The notes beneath the pieces are model-generated. The model had not been told where the DNA came from. It ran no database searches and saw nothing but the letters and a program-made list of their open reading frames with translations. A stretch of 6,479 nt of DNA from CAZOKZ01 sp964580585. GTDB taxonomy: Bacteria; Sumerlaeota; Sumerlaeia; SLMS01; JAHLLQ01. The stretch covers positions 1 through 6,479 of the forward strand of contig CAZOKZ010000116.1 in assembly GCA_964580585.1 (NCBI GenBank), read 5' to 3'. Each line of letters opens with the position of its first letter. The stretch's first letter is position 1. This document shows, one piece after another, positions 1-5,652 of the stretch. Made by a program: the position numbers and the translations under genes.

Positions 1-183
1 ACGTAATAACAACGGTTTAGAGCGGGGTCCGAAAAAGTTTACCGGACACTACTGATACGCGAAGGAAACGAAGGATTACAGCGAACTGCTGCCATTCGCA
101 TACGATCCCACGAATGGAACAGAGAGTTCCGGCGATCTACTTGTTTTGAGTTGGGAATATTGGTTTGGATCCTATGGTTTCCC
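1..183. other. Left-edge stretch with no identifiable gene
   Basis: I see no supportable gene here. One plus-strand frame is open from the left edge to a TGA at 53-55 (17 codons), which could be the tail of a gene outside the window but is too short to judge. The minus strand downstream of nrdR has only a 20-codon open frame and no hairpin followed by a T-run, so no terminator for nrdR is evident. A 7-base direct repeat (CGAAGGA at 60-66 and 69-75) and a weak 5-bp inverted repeat (27-31 with 43-47) are present and may be chance. Confidence 0.5.
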
Positions 184-636
184 TCAGCCCTTCATCAGCG
201 ACTGAATTTCCACGGCGAAATCTTGCAGGTCGTGGAACTGTTTATAGACGGACGCGAATCGCACGTAGGCGACGTGATCGACGTTTTTCAGGTTCTTCAG
301 GATAATCTTGCCGATCAGTTCGGTGGGGACTTCACGGTCGGTGAGGTTGAGGAGTTCGCGTTCGACTTCGCCGACGATTTTGTCGATCTGCACCGCCGAG
401 ACGGGGCGTTTTTCACACGCGCGTTCGATGCCTTCGCGCACTTTTTTCAACTGGAACGGCTCGCGGCTGGCATCGCGTTTGACGACGATCATTTCGACCT
501 TCTCGACGTACTCGAACGTGGTGAATCGACGCTCGCACGCCTGGCATTCGCGCCGCCGACGTACACTGTCGCCCGAAGCGCTGGGGCGCGAGTTTACTAC
601 CCGGGTGTCGGGAGAGCCGCAATATGGGCAATTCAT
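184..636 (-). CDS. nrdR: Transcriptional repressor NrdR
   Basis: This is a 150-residue protein of the normal NrdR length. NrdR is a cytoplasmic repressor of ribonucleotide reductase operons that senses ATP/dATP. The N-terminal zinc ribbon is visible as C3-P-Y-C6 and C31-Q-A-C34, with the family's GSPDTRVVNSR segment between the cysteine pairs and an arginine-rich stretch (R26-R29) before the second pair. The ATP-cone follows at about residues 49-139, with VVKRDASREPFQLKKVREGI at its start and the family ending HVAYVRFASVYKQF at 121-134. The start is ATG at 634-636, and the first codons give the canonical MNCPYC. The ribosome-binding site is weak: AAGGA lies about 12 bases upstream. trxA lies 101 bases upstream in the same direction but a terminator intervenes, so nrdR probably has its own promoter. 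I found no convincing NrdR box in the window. Family assignment is secure. Confidence 0.97.
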   Translation of the reverse strand: MNCPYCGSPDTRVVNSRPSASGDSVRRRRECQACERRFTTFEYVEKVEMIVVKRDASREPFQLKKVREGIERACEKRPVSAVQIDKIVGEVERELLNLTDREVPTELIGKIILKNLKNVDHVAYVRFASVYKQFHDLQDFAVEIQSLMKG

Positions 637-694
637 CGCGGGTTACCGTCCTTTGTGCCGAAAAATCGTCCTGAATTCCGTTTTGCGCGAATGG

Positions 695-726
695 AAAAAT
701 TTGGGGGCGAACCAATGTTCGCCCCC
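695..726 (-). terminator. Intrinsic terminator of trxA
   Basis: A perfect 10-bp inverted repeat (703-712 with 717-726, arm GGGGGCGAAC) encloses a 4-base loop. Read on the minus strand, the GC-rich hairpin begins 11 bases after the trxA stop codon and is followed directly by AAATTTTT (702 down to 695). This is a standard rho-independent terminator. It should uncouple trxA from the downstream nrdR. On the plus strand the hairpin is followed by GGGG, so it works in one direction only. Confidence 0.88.
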
Positions 727-737
727 GGGGTCAGTCA

Positions 738-1064
738 TCAAATGTGTTTGCTCACGACCGACTGGAGCTGGCTTTTCGGAACCGCGCCGTTGATGCGTTC
801 GGTTTCTTCGCCGCCTTTGAACAGCACGAACGTCGGAATGGCCGACACACCGTATTCGCCAGCGGCGCCGGGGCATTCATCGACATCGACTTTGACGACT
901 TTGATTTTGCCGCCGTTGTCTTTGGCCAGTTCTTCGACAATGGGGGCCATGCGCAGGCACGGTCCGCACCATGTGGCCCAGAAGTCCACCAGCACGGGGA
1001 CATCGGATTGCAAAACTTCCTGCTCGAACGTTGCATCGCTCAGGTCAAGTACACCTTCTGCCAT
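738..1064 (-). CDS. trxA: Thioredoxin
   Basis: A 108-residue cytoplasmic thioredoxin, the usual length for TrxA. It reduces protein disulfides and is itself normally reduced by thioredoxin reductase; ribonucleotide reductase is a classic client. Numbered from the chosen start, the WCGPC active site has cysteines 33 and 36, the buried aspartate lies in VLVDFWATW, and the cis-proline is P77 in AIPTF. All catalytic features are present. An open frame extends three codons further (ATG codons at 1073 and 1070), but AAGGA at 1077-1073 overlaps the first of these and sits 8 bases before the ATG at 1064, so the 1064 start, giving MAEGVLDL, is favoured. An extra cysteine at position 64 (DVDECPG) lies outside the active site. 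The gene is a single transcription unit: a terminator follows it, and a long spacer with inverted repeats precedes it. Confidence 0.96.
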   Translation of the reverse strand: MAEGVLDLSDATFEQEVLQSDVPVLVDFWATWCGPCLRMAPIVEELAKDNGGKIKVVKVDVDECPGAAGEYGVSAIPTFVLFKGGEETERINGAVPKSQLQSVVSKHI

Positions 1065-1072
1065 GATCATCA

Positions 1073-1077
1073 TCCTT
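1073..1077 (-). promoter_or_regulatory. Ribosome binding site of trxA
   Basis: AAGGA on the minus strand lies 8 bases before the ATG at 1064. It overlaps the most upstream candidate ATG (1073), so it decides the start in favour of 1064. Confidence 0.7.
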
Positions 1078-1119
1078 TTTGGTCAACATGTGGTTGAAAT
1101 GTGGAAACTCGACGGCCCG

Positions 1120-1148
1120 GCGTCAAGGCTTTGCCGCCGCCTTGACGC
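1120..1148 (-). other. Strong stem-loop between kinase gene and trxA
   Basis: A perfect 10-bp inverted repeat (GCGTCAAGGC at 1120-1129 with its complement at 1139-1148) encloses a 9-base loop. It lies 146 bases past the kinase stop codon and 55 bases before the trxA start codon. No T-run follows it on the minus strand, so it is not a canonical intrinsic terminator. It may be a structured element in the trxA leader, a rho-type or processed 3' end for the kinase transcript, or a protein-binding palindrome. The structure is visible; its role is unknown. Confidence 0.5.
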
Positions 1149-1208
1149 TCGGTTTGCCGAATCCGCTCATCTGATCGAAGATTATGCAGGGGGAGTGCCA
1201 GTTTGCAG

Positions 1209-1228
1209 GGTGTGAAATAGTACACACC
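1209..1228. repeat. Palindromic site, possible operator
   Basis: GGTGTG (1209-1214) and CACACC (1223-1228) form 6-bp inverted arms around an 8-base AT-rich centre. The size and symmetry resemble a dimeric regulator operator, and it lies upstream of trxA in the kinase-trxA spacer. No promoter with good -35 and -10 boxes could be tied to it. It may be chance. Confidence 0.25.
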
Positions 1229-1239
1229 AGAAATTCCCA

Positions 1240-1259
1240 CTTCCCGAAGGTGCGGGAGG
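1240..1259 (-). other. Short stem-loop after the kinase gene
   Basis: A 7-bp stem (1240-1246 with 1253-1259; one position is a G-T pair on the plus strand and an A-C mismatch on the minus strand) with a 6-base loop lies 36 bases past the kinase stop. On the minus strand the next bases are TGGGAATTTCT, without a proper T-run. It is a weak candidate for a 3'-end element of the kinase transcript. I see no better terminator for that gene. Confidence 0.25.
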
Positions 1260-1294
1260 TAGTTCTCGATCGGTTGATGCGAGAATTATAGCGA

Positions 1295-3415
1295 CTAGTT
1301 TCGTCGCCCGCCCGGTTGGAAACGCGGAGGCATGGGGGGCATGCGTCCGCCGGGCTGGTTCATTCCCCCCCCAGGTCTGGGGAAGGCGTTCTGAATGCTC
1401 GCCAATCCTCTCAGGGCTGTCCAGCGATCCCATTCGGCTTCGTATTTATCTAATAACTCGGGTTGGTCGACGAGTTGAGATTTGAAACTTGTCCAGTAGC
1501 GTGAAACATCGCGATGCCCGGTGATATCCATGTACAGGACGCAATTGAACTGGTCTTCCAAGCTTTTGGGCGGTACTTTCAACGCTGCCAATTCAATGAT
1601 GCGTCCGCGTTCCATGGGGGGAATGCCCACTTGGAAGTCGCGTACAATTGGTTCCTCGTCACCTACCTGGAATTTCATCGTTTTGTCGTTGATTTCGAGC
1701 ACCTTGATATCGATGCCTTTCAGCAACGTCATCTCGAAGGGAACTTGAGTGGACCAATACTTCATGGTGCGCTTTTCCAGGTCGTCAAGTTTCTGCAATC
1801 GGTCGATCATTTCCCGGGCGATGACAGCGTCATCACCGGAAAGGTTTCGACGTTGCGCAACGAGTTCCAACTCCGTTTTAGCGGCGATCCAATTCAAGTC
1901 CACGACATAATTCGCCACCTCGGATGCGTCCTGCAAAAACTCTCCGGTTTCACGAATTTCCGTGATGGCGTTCAAAATCGGGGCTGCTCGATTGATTGGC
2001 GTATTGTTCGCCATGGCAATTTGTTGATCATCAAGTGAGGGCGGGGCGTCCGTCGGTGGCGGGGGAGCAGCGGTGGGCAAGGGGGTGGGCGTTGCTGAAG
2101 GATCAGTATTGGAATTGAGAGCAGTTTGCCCAGAGGCGGCTTGCGTAATGGGTTCGATCGGATCGATTGGACGCGGGTCGCGTCCGTTGAATACCGCGAG
2201 CGCCACGATGCCGATCATCAATATTCCACCGAGTCCGGCACATGCATAGGCGATGGTTTTCCACGGTATTGGGGCAGAGGGTTTGGCGACCGGCGCCGGG
2301 CTGGCTCCTCTGCATACGGCGAGTAAATTGTCCAGCTCGGCTATTAATTCGTCGTAGGAAGCGTATCGGTCGTCGCGTTTTTTCGCCAACATACGTTTCA
2401 GCAGGCGCATCACCCCGCCATCGAGCAGTTCGCTTACTTCCTCGGGCTCGGGAATTTCCGCCTGCGCGTGTTGCATCATCACGGCAAGAGGAGTTTCCGC
2501 ATGATAGGGGGCCTTGCCGGTCAGCATCGCAAACAGCGTGCAGCCCAGCGAATAAATATCGGCGCGAAAATCCACTTTCTCGCCCATGCCTTGCTCGGGC
2601 GCCATGTAGGATGGCGAACCTACGATGGAATCGGTCGTGGTCAGGGCATGATCGACATCCAGACGTTTGGCGAGACCGAAATCGGCGACCTTGATGGTAC
2701 CGTCTTTCAACACCAGCAGGTTGCCTGGCTTGATGTCGCGGTGCAAAATGTGATTGGCAAAGGCAAAGCGGAGCGCAACGGCGGCTTGGCGAGTGATTTC
2801 CAGCGCTTGCTCGACAGGAAACGGACCACGTTCGGCGAGCACGGTTCGCAAATCCGAGCCGTCCACATACTCGAAGGCAATGAATAGACCGTTTGGGTCC
2901 TGACCGAAGGCGTACACCGAAACGATATTCGGATGGTTGAGGCGGGCCACCGCCTGGGCCTCGGTTTTCAACCGCTCGACGGCAATCGGATTGCTCGCCA
3001 GTTCCGGGTTCATCACCTTGATGGCAGCAAGACGTTGCAATCCTTCGTCGAAACCTAAAAAGACGACACCCATACCGCCTCGGCCCAACATTCGCCGAAT
3101 TGTGTATCCGCCCATTTTTTCTGTCTGATTTCCTCGAGCGGTAGGAGGCATGCGTGGCGGGGGAGGCAGCGTGCTCTTGGTGCCCGAACCCGAGTACGTT
3201 GGAGCCGAAACCGAATCGGCGAGCGAATCCTGAGAAGAATCCACCATGCGTGTGGATTCACACATTTCACTCTGATCGTGCTCGGACTTATCGGGGGTAA
3301 ATCCGGCAGAAGGCGGGGGAAAATCGGGCTGAGTCATTGCTGGATGGCGATCAATCGGCGTGGATTGTTCTCTTTCTATCAGTCTCGCTTTTTCCAAAGC
3401 AAGAAGTGTGTGCAT
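1295..3415 (-). CDS. Transmembrane serine/threonine protein kinase (PknB-type)
   Basis: A 706-residue Hanks-type Ser/Thr kinase. The order is: a proline/serine-rich cytoplasmic extension (1-102); a kinase domain (about 103-365); a linker; one membrane helix (about 386-409); and an extracytoplasmic part (410-706). Catalytic features are complete: glycine loop GRGGMG 111-116, lysine K133 (AIK), helix-C glutamate E152, HRDIKPGN 225-232, DFG 245-247 and APE 272-274. The activation segment carries several threonines (T259-T261) for autophosphorylation. Outside the membrane come a Pro/Thr-rich linker (about 438-459), a roughly 200-residue region I do not recognise, and a Gly/Pro/Met/Arg-rich tail (679-706). 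There are no PASTA, WD40 or TPR repeats. The start is uncertain: neither ATG at 3415 nor the in-frame ATG at 3337 (MTQPDF) has a clear Shine-Dalgarno. The gene is divergent from the glycogen-binding-domain gene. The kinase call is secure; the signal and substrates are unknown. Confidence 0.93.
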   Translation of the reverse strand: MHTLLALEKARLIEREQSTPIDRHPAMTQPDFPPPSAGFTPDKSEHDQSEMCESTRMVDSSQDSLADSVSAPTYSGSGTKSTLPPPPRMPPTARGNQTEKMGGYTIRRMLGRGGMGVVFLGFDEGLQRLAAIKVMNPELASNPIAVERLKTEAQAVARLNHPNIVSVYAFGQDPNGLFIAFEYVDGSDLRTVLAERGPFPVEQALEITRQAAVALRFAFANHILHRDIKPGNLLVLKDGTIKVADFGLAKRLDVDHALTTTDSIVGSPSYMAPEQGMGEKVDFRADIYSLGCTLFAMLTGKAPYHAETPLAVMMQHAQAEIPEPEEVSELLDGGVMRLLKRMLAKKRDDRYASYDELIAELDNLLAVCRGASPAPVAKPSAPIPWKTIAYACAGLGGILMIGIVALAVFNGRDPRPIDPIEPITQAASGQTALNSNTDPSATPTPLPTAAPPPPTDAPPSLDDQQIAMANNTPINRAAPILNAITEIRETGEFLQDASEVANYVVDLNWIAAKTELELVAQRRNLSGDDAVIAREMIDRLQKLDDLEKRTMKYWSTQVPFEMTLLKGIDIKVLEINDKTMKFQVGDEEPIVRDFQVGIPPMERGRIIELAALKVPPKSLEDQFNCVLYMDITGHRDVSRYWTSFKSQLVDQPELLDKYEAEWDRWTALRGLASIQNAFPRPGGGMNQPGGRMPPMPPRFQPGGRRN

Positions 3416-3493
3416 ATTCAGGTTTAAAAAGACAAGTTTATTGGAAACCGTCCAAATCCTTGAATGTTGATTTTATTGAACTTCAAATAAATC

Positions 3494-3508
3494 GACTCAC
3501 TCTGAGTC
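3494..3508. repeat. 15-base palindrome in the divergent region
   Basis: GACTCA and TGAGTC form perfect 6-bp arms around CTC. It lies 79 bases from the kinase start codon at 3415 and 225 bases before the right-hand gene's start. It could be an operator for the kinase or for both divergent genes, or a small hairpin in the kinase leader. There is no direct evidence of function. Confidence 0.3.
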
Positions 3509-3662
3509 AGTCGGGCTTCAGGCGGGTGAACCAATTTCGACCGCCGTGTTCCAAATGGAGCCCCTTGCCGCCTTCTCTCCGATTCGAGACCGTATCGTAT
3601 TTACAAGCGCAACTTGCGTCTGCAATGAGGATTTCACCCTTGATTTCGTGAACAAAGGGAAC

Positions 3663-3690
3663 TTTACTCGGGTGTTAGAATGTCTATAAA
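3663..3690 (+). promoter_or_regulatory. Candidate sigma-70 type promoter for the CBM48 gene
   Basis: TTTACT (3663-3668, four of six matches to TTGACA) and TATAAA (3685-3690, five of six matches to TATAAT) are separated by 16 bases. Predicted transcription would start near 3697, giving a leader of roughly 36 bases that includes the Shine-Dalgarno at 3718-3724. This start would make the upstream in-frame ATG at 3700 almost leaderless, which further favours translation from 3733. Confidence 0.42.
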
Positions 3691-3717
3691 ATGGTATGAA
3701 TGATTTGTCGCATCACT

Positions 3718-3724
3718 GGAAGGA
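3718..3724 (+). promoter_or_regulatory. Ribosome binding site deciding the 3733 start
   Basis: GGAAGGA ends 8 bases before the ATG at 3733, an ideal spacing. It lies inside the longer open frame that begins at ATG 3700, so it argues that the true start is 3733. Confidence 0.75.
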
Positions 3725-3732
3725 AATTCCCC

Positions 3733-4749
3733 ATGTTTTCCAACAAGTTTTTGATTAGCATTACCACAATGGGTTTCGCCATCTTAACCAATTTTCTCCC
3801 TGCCTACGAGTTTCGGGTTTCCGACCACGCCTTTGGATTTCCCATCAAGCAAATTTCACTCGTTGGCAGTTTTAATAGCTGGAGCGGCGAAGCCAACAAA
3901 ATGGTCCACGAAGGTTCGGAATTCGTATCCGACATCTTTCTGAAGGACGGTCAATATGAATACAAATTATTCATCATCGGAGAAGACGGGAAAGATCACT
4001 GGTTACTCGACCCCAATTGTAACAATTATACACAGGACGGCAATGGGGGGTTCAACAATGCGCTTTGGATTGAAGACAATCAGTCGGTGAAACCGGAAGG
4101 TTTTGAAGTATTCGAATGGACGGCATCCAACGCAAAAACAGTTTTTATTACCGGTACGTTCAACGATTGGAATCTCGAATACATGCCGTTGTTGAAGGAA
4201 GACGATGGTGTGTTTCGTTGCCGCATTAATTTGCCGCGCCCCATCACATACAAGTATTTCGTCGATGACGAATGGCAAGCCGAGCAAGCAGGTGAAGGCA
4301 TTACCTTTGACGAAGAATTTAACAATCTACGCCCCACATGGGAAGCCATTAAATCGACAAACAACCCTCGTGCGAACACAATAAAGGACGAGACAAAAAA
4401 TTCGAGCCCGAAAAAACCTGATTGGGCTGCTTACAGTTTAATTGGAGTGGAAAAAGAAGTCGAAAAATCCGGGAGTGTCATGGTTTATGCCCGTTCTCAA
4501 AATTATCCCGGGTGTAAAATTTTTGAAAAAGAAGTCCTCCTGCATCCCGATACGCAAGACTTGCTCGAGGGACGGACAATCTTTTTTCTCAACGTTAAAA
4601 AGGACGAAACGACATACCTGCCCACTGATTTGACCATCTATCGCGTACCGACTCTGGCATACCGCAAAGGAAAAGGCCCGTGGGAATATCTGGTAATCAC
4701 GGACAAAGTTCGACCCGATGAAATCTATGAGTTCTTGAAGAAGAAGTGA
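3733..4749 (+). CDS. Secreted protein: two glycogen-binding (AMPK-beta/CBM48-type) domains plus thioredoxin-like domain
   Basis: A 338-residue protein; I know no gene name. An in-frame ATG at 3700 exists, but the Shine-Dalgarno selects 3733. From that start, residues 1-24 form a signal peptide (one Lys, hydrophobic core, probable cleavage after LPA), so it is exported. Domain 1 (about 25-113) and domain 2 (about 119-187) are tandem AMPK-beta/CBM48-type beta-sandwiches. Domain 2 has FEVFEWTASNAKTVFITGTF then NDW, YKYFVDDEW, with W146, K174 and W181 matching the sugar-contacting Trp/Lys/Trp of AMPK-beta. Domain 1 has GSFNSW, YKLF and a later Trp (W50, K78, W90). After a Lys/Asn/Ser linker (about 208-230), residues about 234-338 resemble the Thioredoxin_7/DUF255 group: strand SVMVYARS, helix CKIFEKEVLLHPDTQDLL, strand TIFFLNV and cis-Pro motif VPT (P306). 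The CxxC is degenerate (YPGC, only C261), so disulfide exchange by the usual two-cysteine route is unlikely. No glycosidase domain is present. The gene is AT-richer than its neighbours and is closed by a terminator. It probably binds alpha-glucan outside the cytoplasm; its true role is unknown. Confidence 0.82.
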   Translation: MFSNKFLISITTMGFAILTNFLPAYEFRVSDHAFGFPIKQISLVGSFNSWSGEANKMVHEGSEFVSDIFLKDGQYEYKLFIIGEDGKDHWLLDPNCNNYTQDGNGGFNNALWIEDNQSVKPEGFEVFEWTASNAKTVFITGTFNDWNLEYMPLLKEDDGVFRCRINLPRPITYKYFVDDEWQAEQAGEGITFDEEFNNLRPTWEAIKSTNNPRANTIKDETKNSSPKKPDWAAYSLIGVEKEVEKSGSVMVYARSQNYPGCKIFEKEVLLHPDTQDLLEGRTIFFLNVKKDETTYLPTDLTIYRVPTLAYRKGKGPWEYLVITDKVRPDEIYEFLKKK

Positions 4750-4775
4750 CCTGATAATTTACCAAATTACAATCG

Positions 4776-4807
4776 AGGGACGGAGTTATTTGCTCCGTCC
4801 CTTTTTT
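4776..4807 (+). terminator. Intrinsic terminator of the CBM48 gene, overlapping the convergent gene
   Basis: A 9-bp perfect stem (GGGACGGAG 4777-4785 with CTCCGTCCC 4793-4801; an extra A-T pair extends it to ten) has a 7-base loop and is followed by TTTTTT (4802-4807). It starts 27 bases past the stop codon at 4749. Its loop contains the stop codon of the convergent methyltransferase gene (4786-4788), and its right arm and T-run encode that gene's last residues. On the minus strand there is no T-run, so it terminates plus-strand transcripts only. Confidence 0.93.
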
Positions 4808-5652
4808 GTTTCAACTACCAGCACGCTGAACCACGCGTTTTTCTTTAAACCGGGAAATAAGGTAAACAGCACGCCGTCGATTACTCCGAATATTTTTTCC
4901 GCCAAGCGCATCAACGTAACGTTTGGTATCGCAAAGTGAAACACACTCGCCAAAAATCCCGTAAAGTAAAAGGGACGGAGTCGCGCGTGTGCGTCGCGAT
5001 GTTGACGTTTGACTCCTTTTGCAACGATGGCGAATTCCTCGTGGCGAAAATACGTGGTGATGTCCTGCCAGATTTTCGGTGCGAATAATCGTCGATACAA
5101 ATTCACGAACGGATTGCGTCGCATGGGTTCGATGAAGGCCGCTTTGCCGTTGCGCGCCAAAACGCGTCCGCATTCGCCGGACGTTGGCGCCAGGTCCGTG
5201 TGGATCAAGACGCTTTTCGTGAACACGCGATCGATGCTACCTGTCGCAAAAGGCAACGCCTCGCCGCTTCCTACCACGAAATAAATATGGTCGCCCAGCC
5301 CCATCCGTTGCACGAATCGCGAGGCGACTTTCAAACGTTCGACGCTCAGATCGCAAATCACCACCCGGGCGCCTCGCCGGGCGAACAACGTCGCCGCCAG
5401 CGCCAGCCCGCCGCCCAAATCCATCACCCAACGATCGCGCAACGGCTCGAACCGGTCCATGGTCCATCGCACATCTGCCGTTTCGTAAAGGGCTGTTTCG
5501 CGTTCGGCGTCCAGGTCACCCTCGCCCGATTGCAAATTACGTGCGTCGAGCGTTTGATTCCAATGATCGCGATTGCGCGCCCATCGATCTTTTTCTTGCT
5601 CGCCCTTTTGGGGCATGTTCTTCTCTTGCAGAGACGAGGGGCGGCGTGTCAA
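4786..5652 (-). CDS. Class I SAM-dependent methyltransferase (Methyltransf_11-like)
   Basis: A 288-residue cytoplasmic protein with a Rossmann-type methyltransferase core. The first SAM motif is VMDLGGG (D78, G80-G82). Strand 2 ends in the acidic D101 (VVICDLS) expected to hold the ribose. E131-A-L-P-F lies in the usual adenine-side loop, and IDRVFTKSVLIHTD (140-153) corresponds to the motif IV region. The C-terminal half (from about 175) holds an EPMRRNPFVNLYRRLF segment and a hydrophobic stretch (about 228-266) that may shape the acceptor pocket or touch membrane, so a lipid-like or small hydrophobic substrate is possible but unproven. The start is ambiguous. TTG at 5652 has GGAG exactly 8 bases upstream. 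The in-frame ATG at 5616 (MPQKGEQ, 276 residues) has only a weak AGAGAAG, but a candidate promoter would start transcription near 5664, which fits the ATG better. The gene is convergent with the CBM48 gene and divergent from ppk1. Substrate unknown. Confidence 0.87.
   Translation of the reverse strand: MTRRPSSLQEKNMPQKGEQEKDRWARNRDHWNQTLDARNLQSGEGDLDAERETALYETADVRWTMDRFEPLRDRWVMDLGGGLALAATLFARRGARVVICDLSVERLKVASRFVQRMGLGDHIYFVVGSGEALPFATGSIDRVFTKSVLIHTDLAPTSGECGRVLARNGKAAFIEPMRRNPFVNLYRRLFAPKIWQDITTYFRHEEFAIVAKGVKRQHRDAHARLRPFYFTGFLASVFHFAIPNVTLMRLAEKIFGVIDGVLFTLFPGLKKNAWFSVLVVETKKGRSK

Larger units (their letters stand above)
3416..3732. other. Divergent intergenic region between kinase and CBM48 genes
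   Basis: A 317-base AT-richer spacer separates two divergently transcribed genes. It holds a candidate plus-strand promoter at 3663-3690 and a Shine-Dalgarno at 3718-3724 for the right-hand gene, a tight palindrome at 3494-3508, an 11-base palindrome (CGCAA-C-TTGCG) at 3608-3618, and a loose 5-bp stem (3521-3525 with 3541-3545). I found no convincing -35/-10 pair for the kinase on the minus strand and no tRNA-like fold. Plus-strand open frames in this interval overlap the kinase gene and show no protein features. Confidence 0.5.

Noticed and set aside
27..50. A GTCCG...CGGAC inverted repeat with a flanking CCGGACACT, reminiscent of an insertion-sequence end
   Set aside because: Only a 5-bp stem, with no partner end, target duplication or transposase in the window.
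151..1215. A 354-codon plus-strand open frame spanning nrdR and trxA in antisense
   Set aside because: It lies entirely opposite two certain genes, and its translation is low-complexity with no domain. Long antisense frames are expected opposite GC-rich coding sequence.
1285..1290. A perfect TATAAT on the minus strand just after the kinase stop codon, as a trxA promoter
   Set aside because: There is no acceptable -35 box at 16-18 bases, and it lies more than 200 bases from trxA.
1514..2887. Several plus-strand open frames of 139-174 codons opposite the kinase gene
   Set aside because: They are shadows of the kinase coding strand, with no Shine-Dalgarno or protein motif.
3337..3651. A 104-codon plus-strand open frame covering the kinase start and the divergent region
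   Set aside because: It overlaps the kinase N-terminus in antisense and shows no recognisable protein feature or ribosome-binding site.
3700..3732. Upstream in-frame ATG for the CBM48 gene
   Set aside because: The good Shine-Dalgarno at 3718-3724 lies inside this extension, and the candidate promoter would start RNA at about 3697, so translation from 3733 is better supported and gives a clean signal peptide.
4776..4808. A slippery A-AAA-AAG heptamer followed at once by a hairpin at the methyltransferase 3' end, suggesting programmed -1 frameshifting (about 34 extra residues)
   Set aside because: The A-run and hairpin are fully explained as the T-run and stem of the opposite-strand terminator, and the extended frame only reads antisense through the neighbouring gene.
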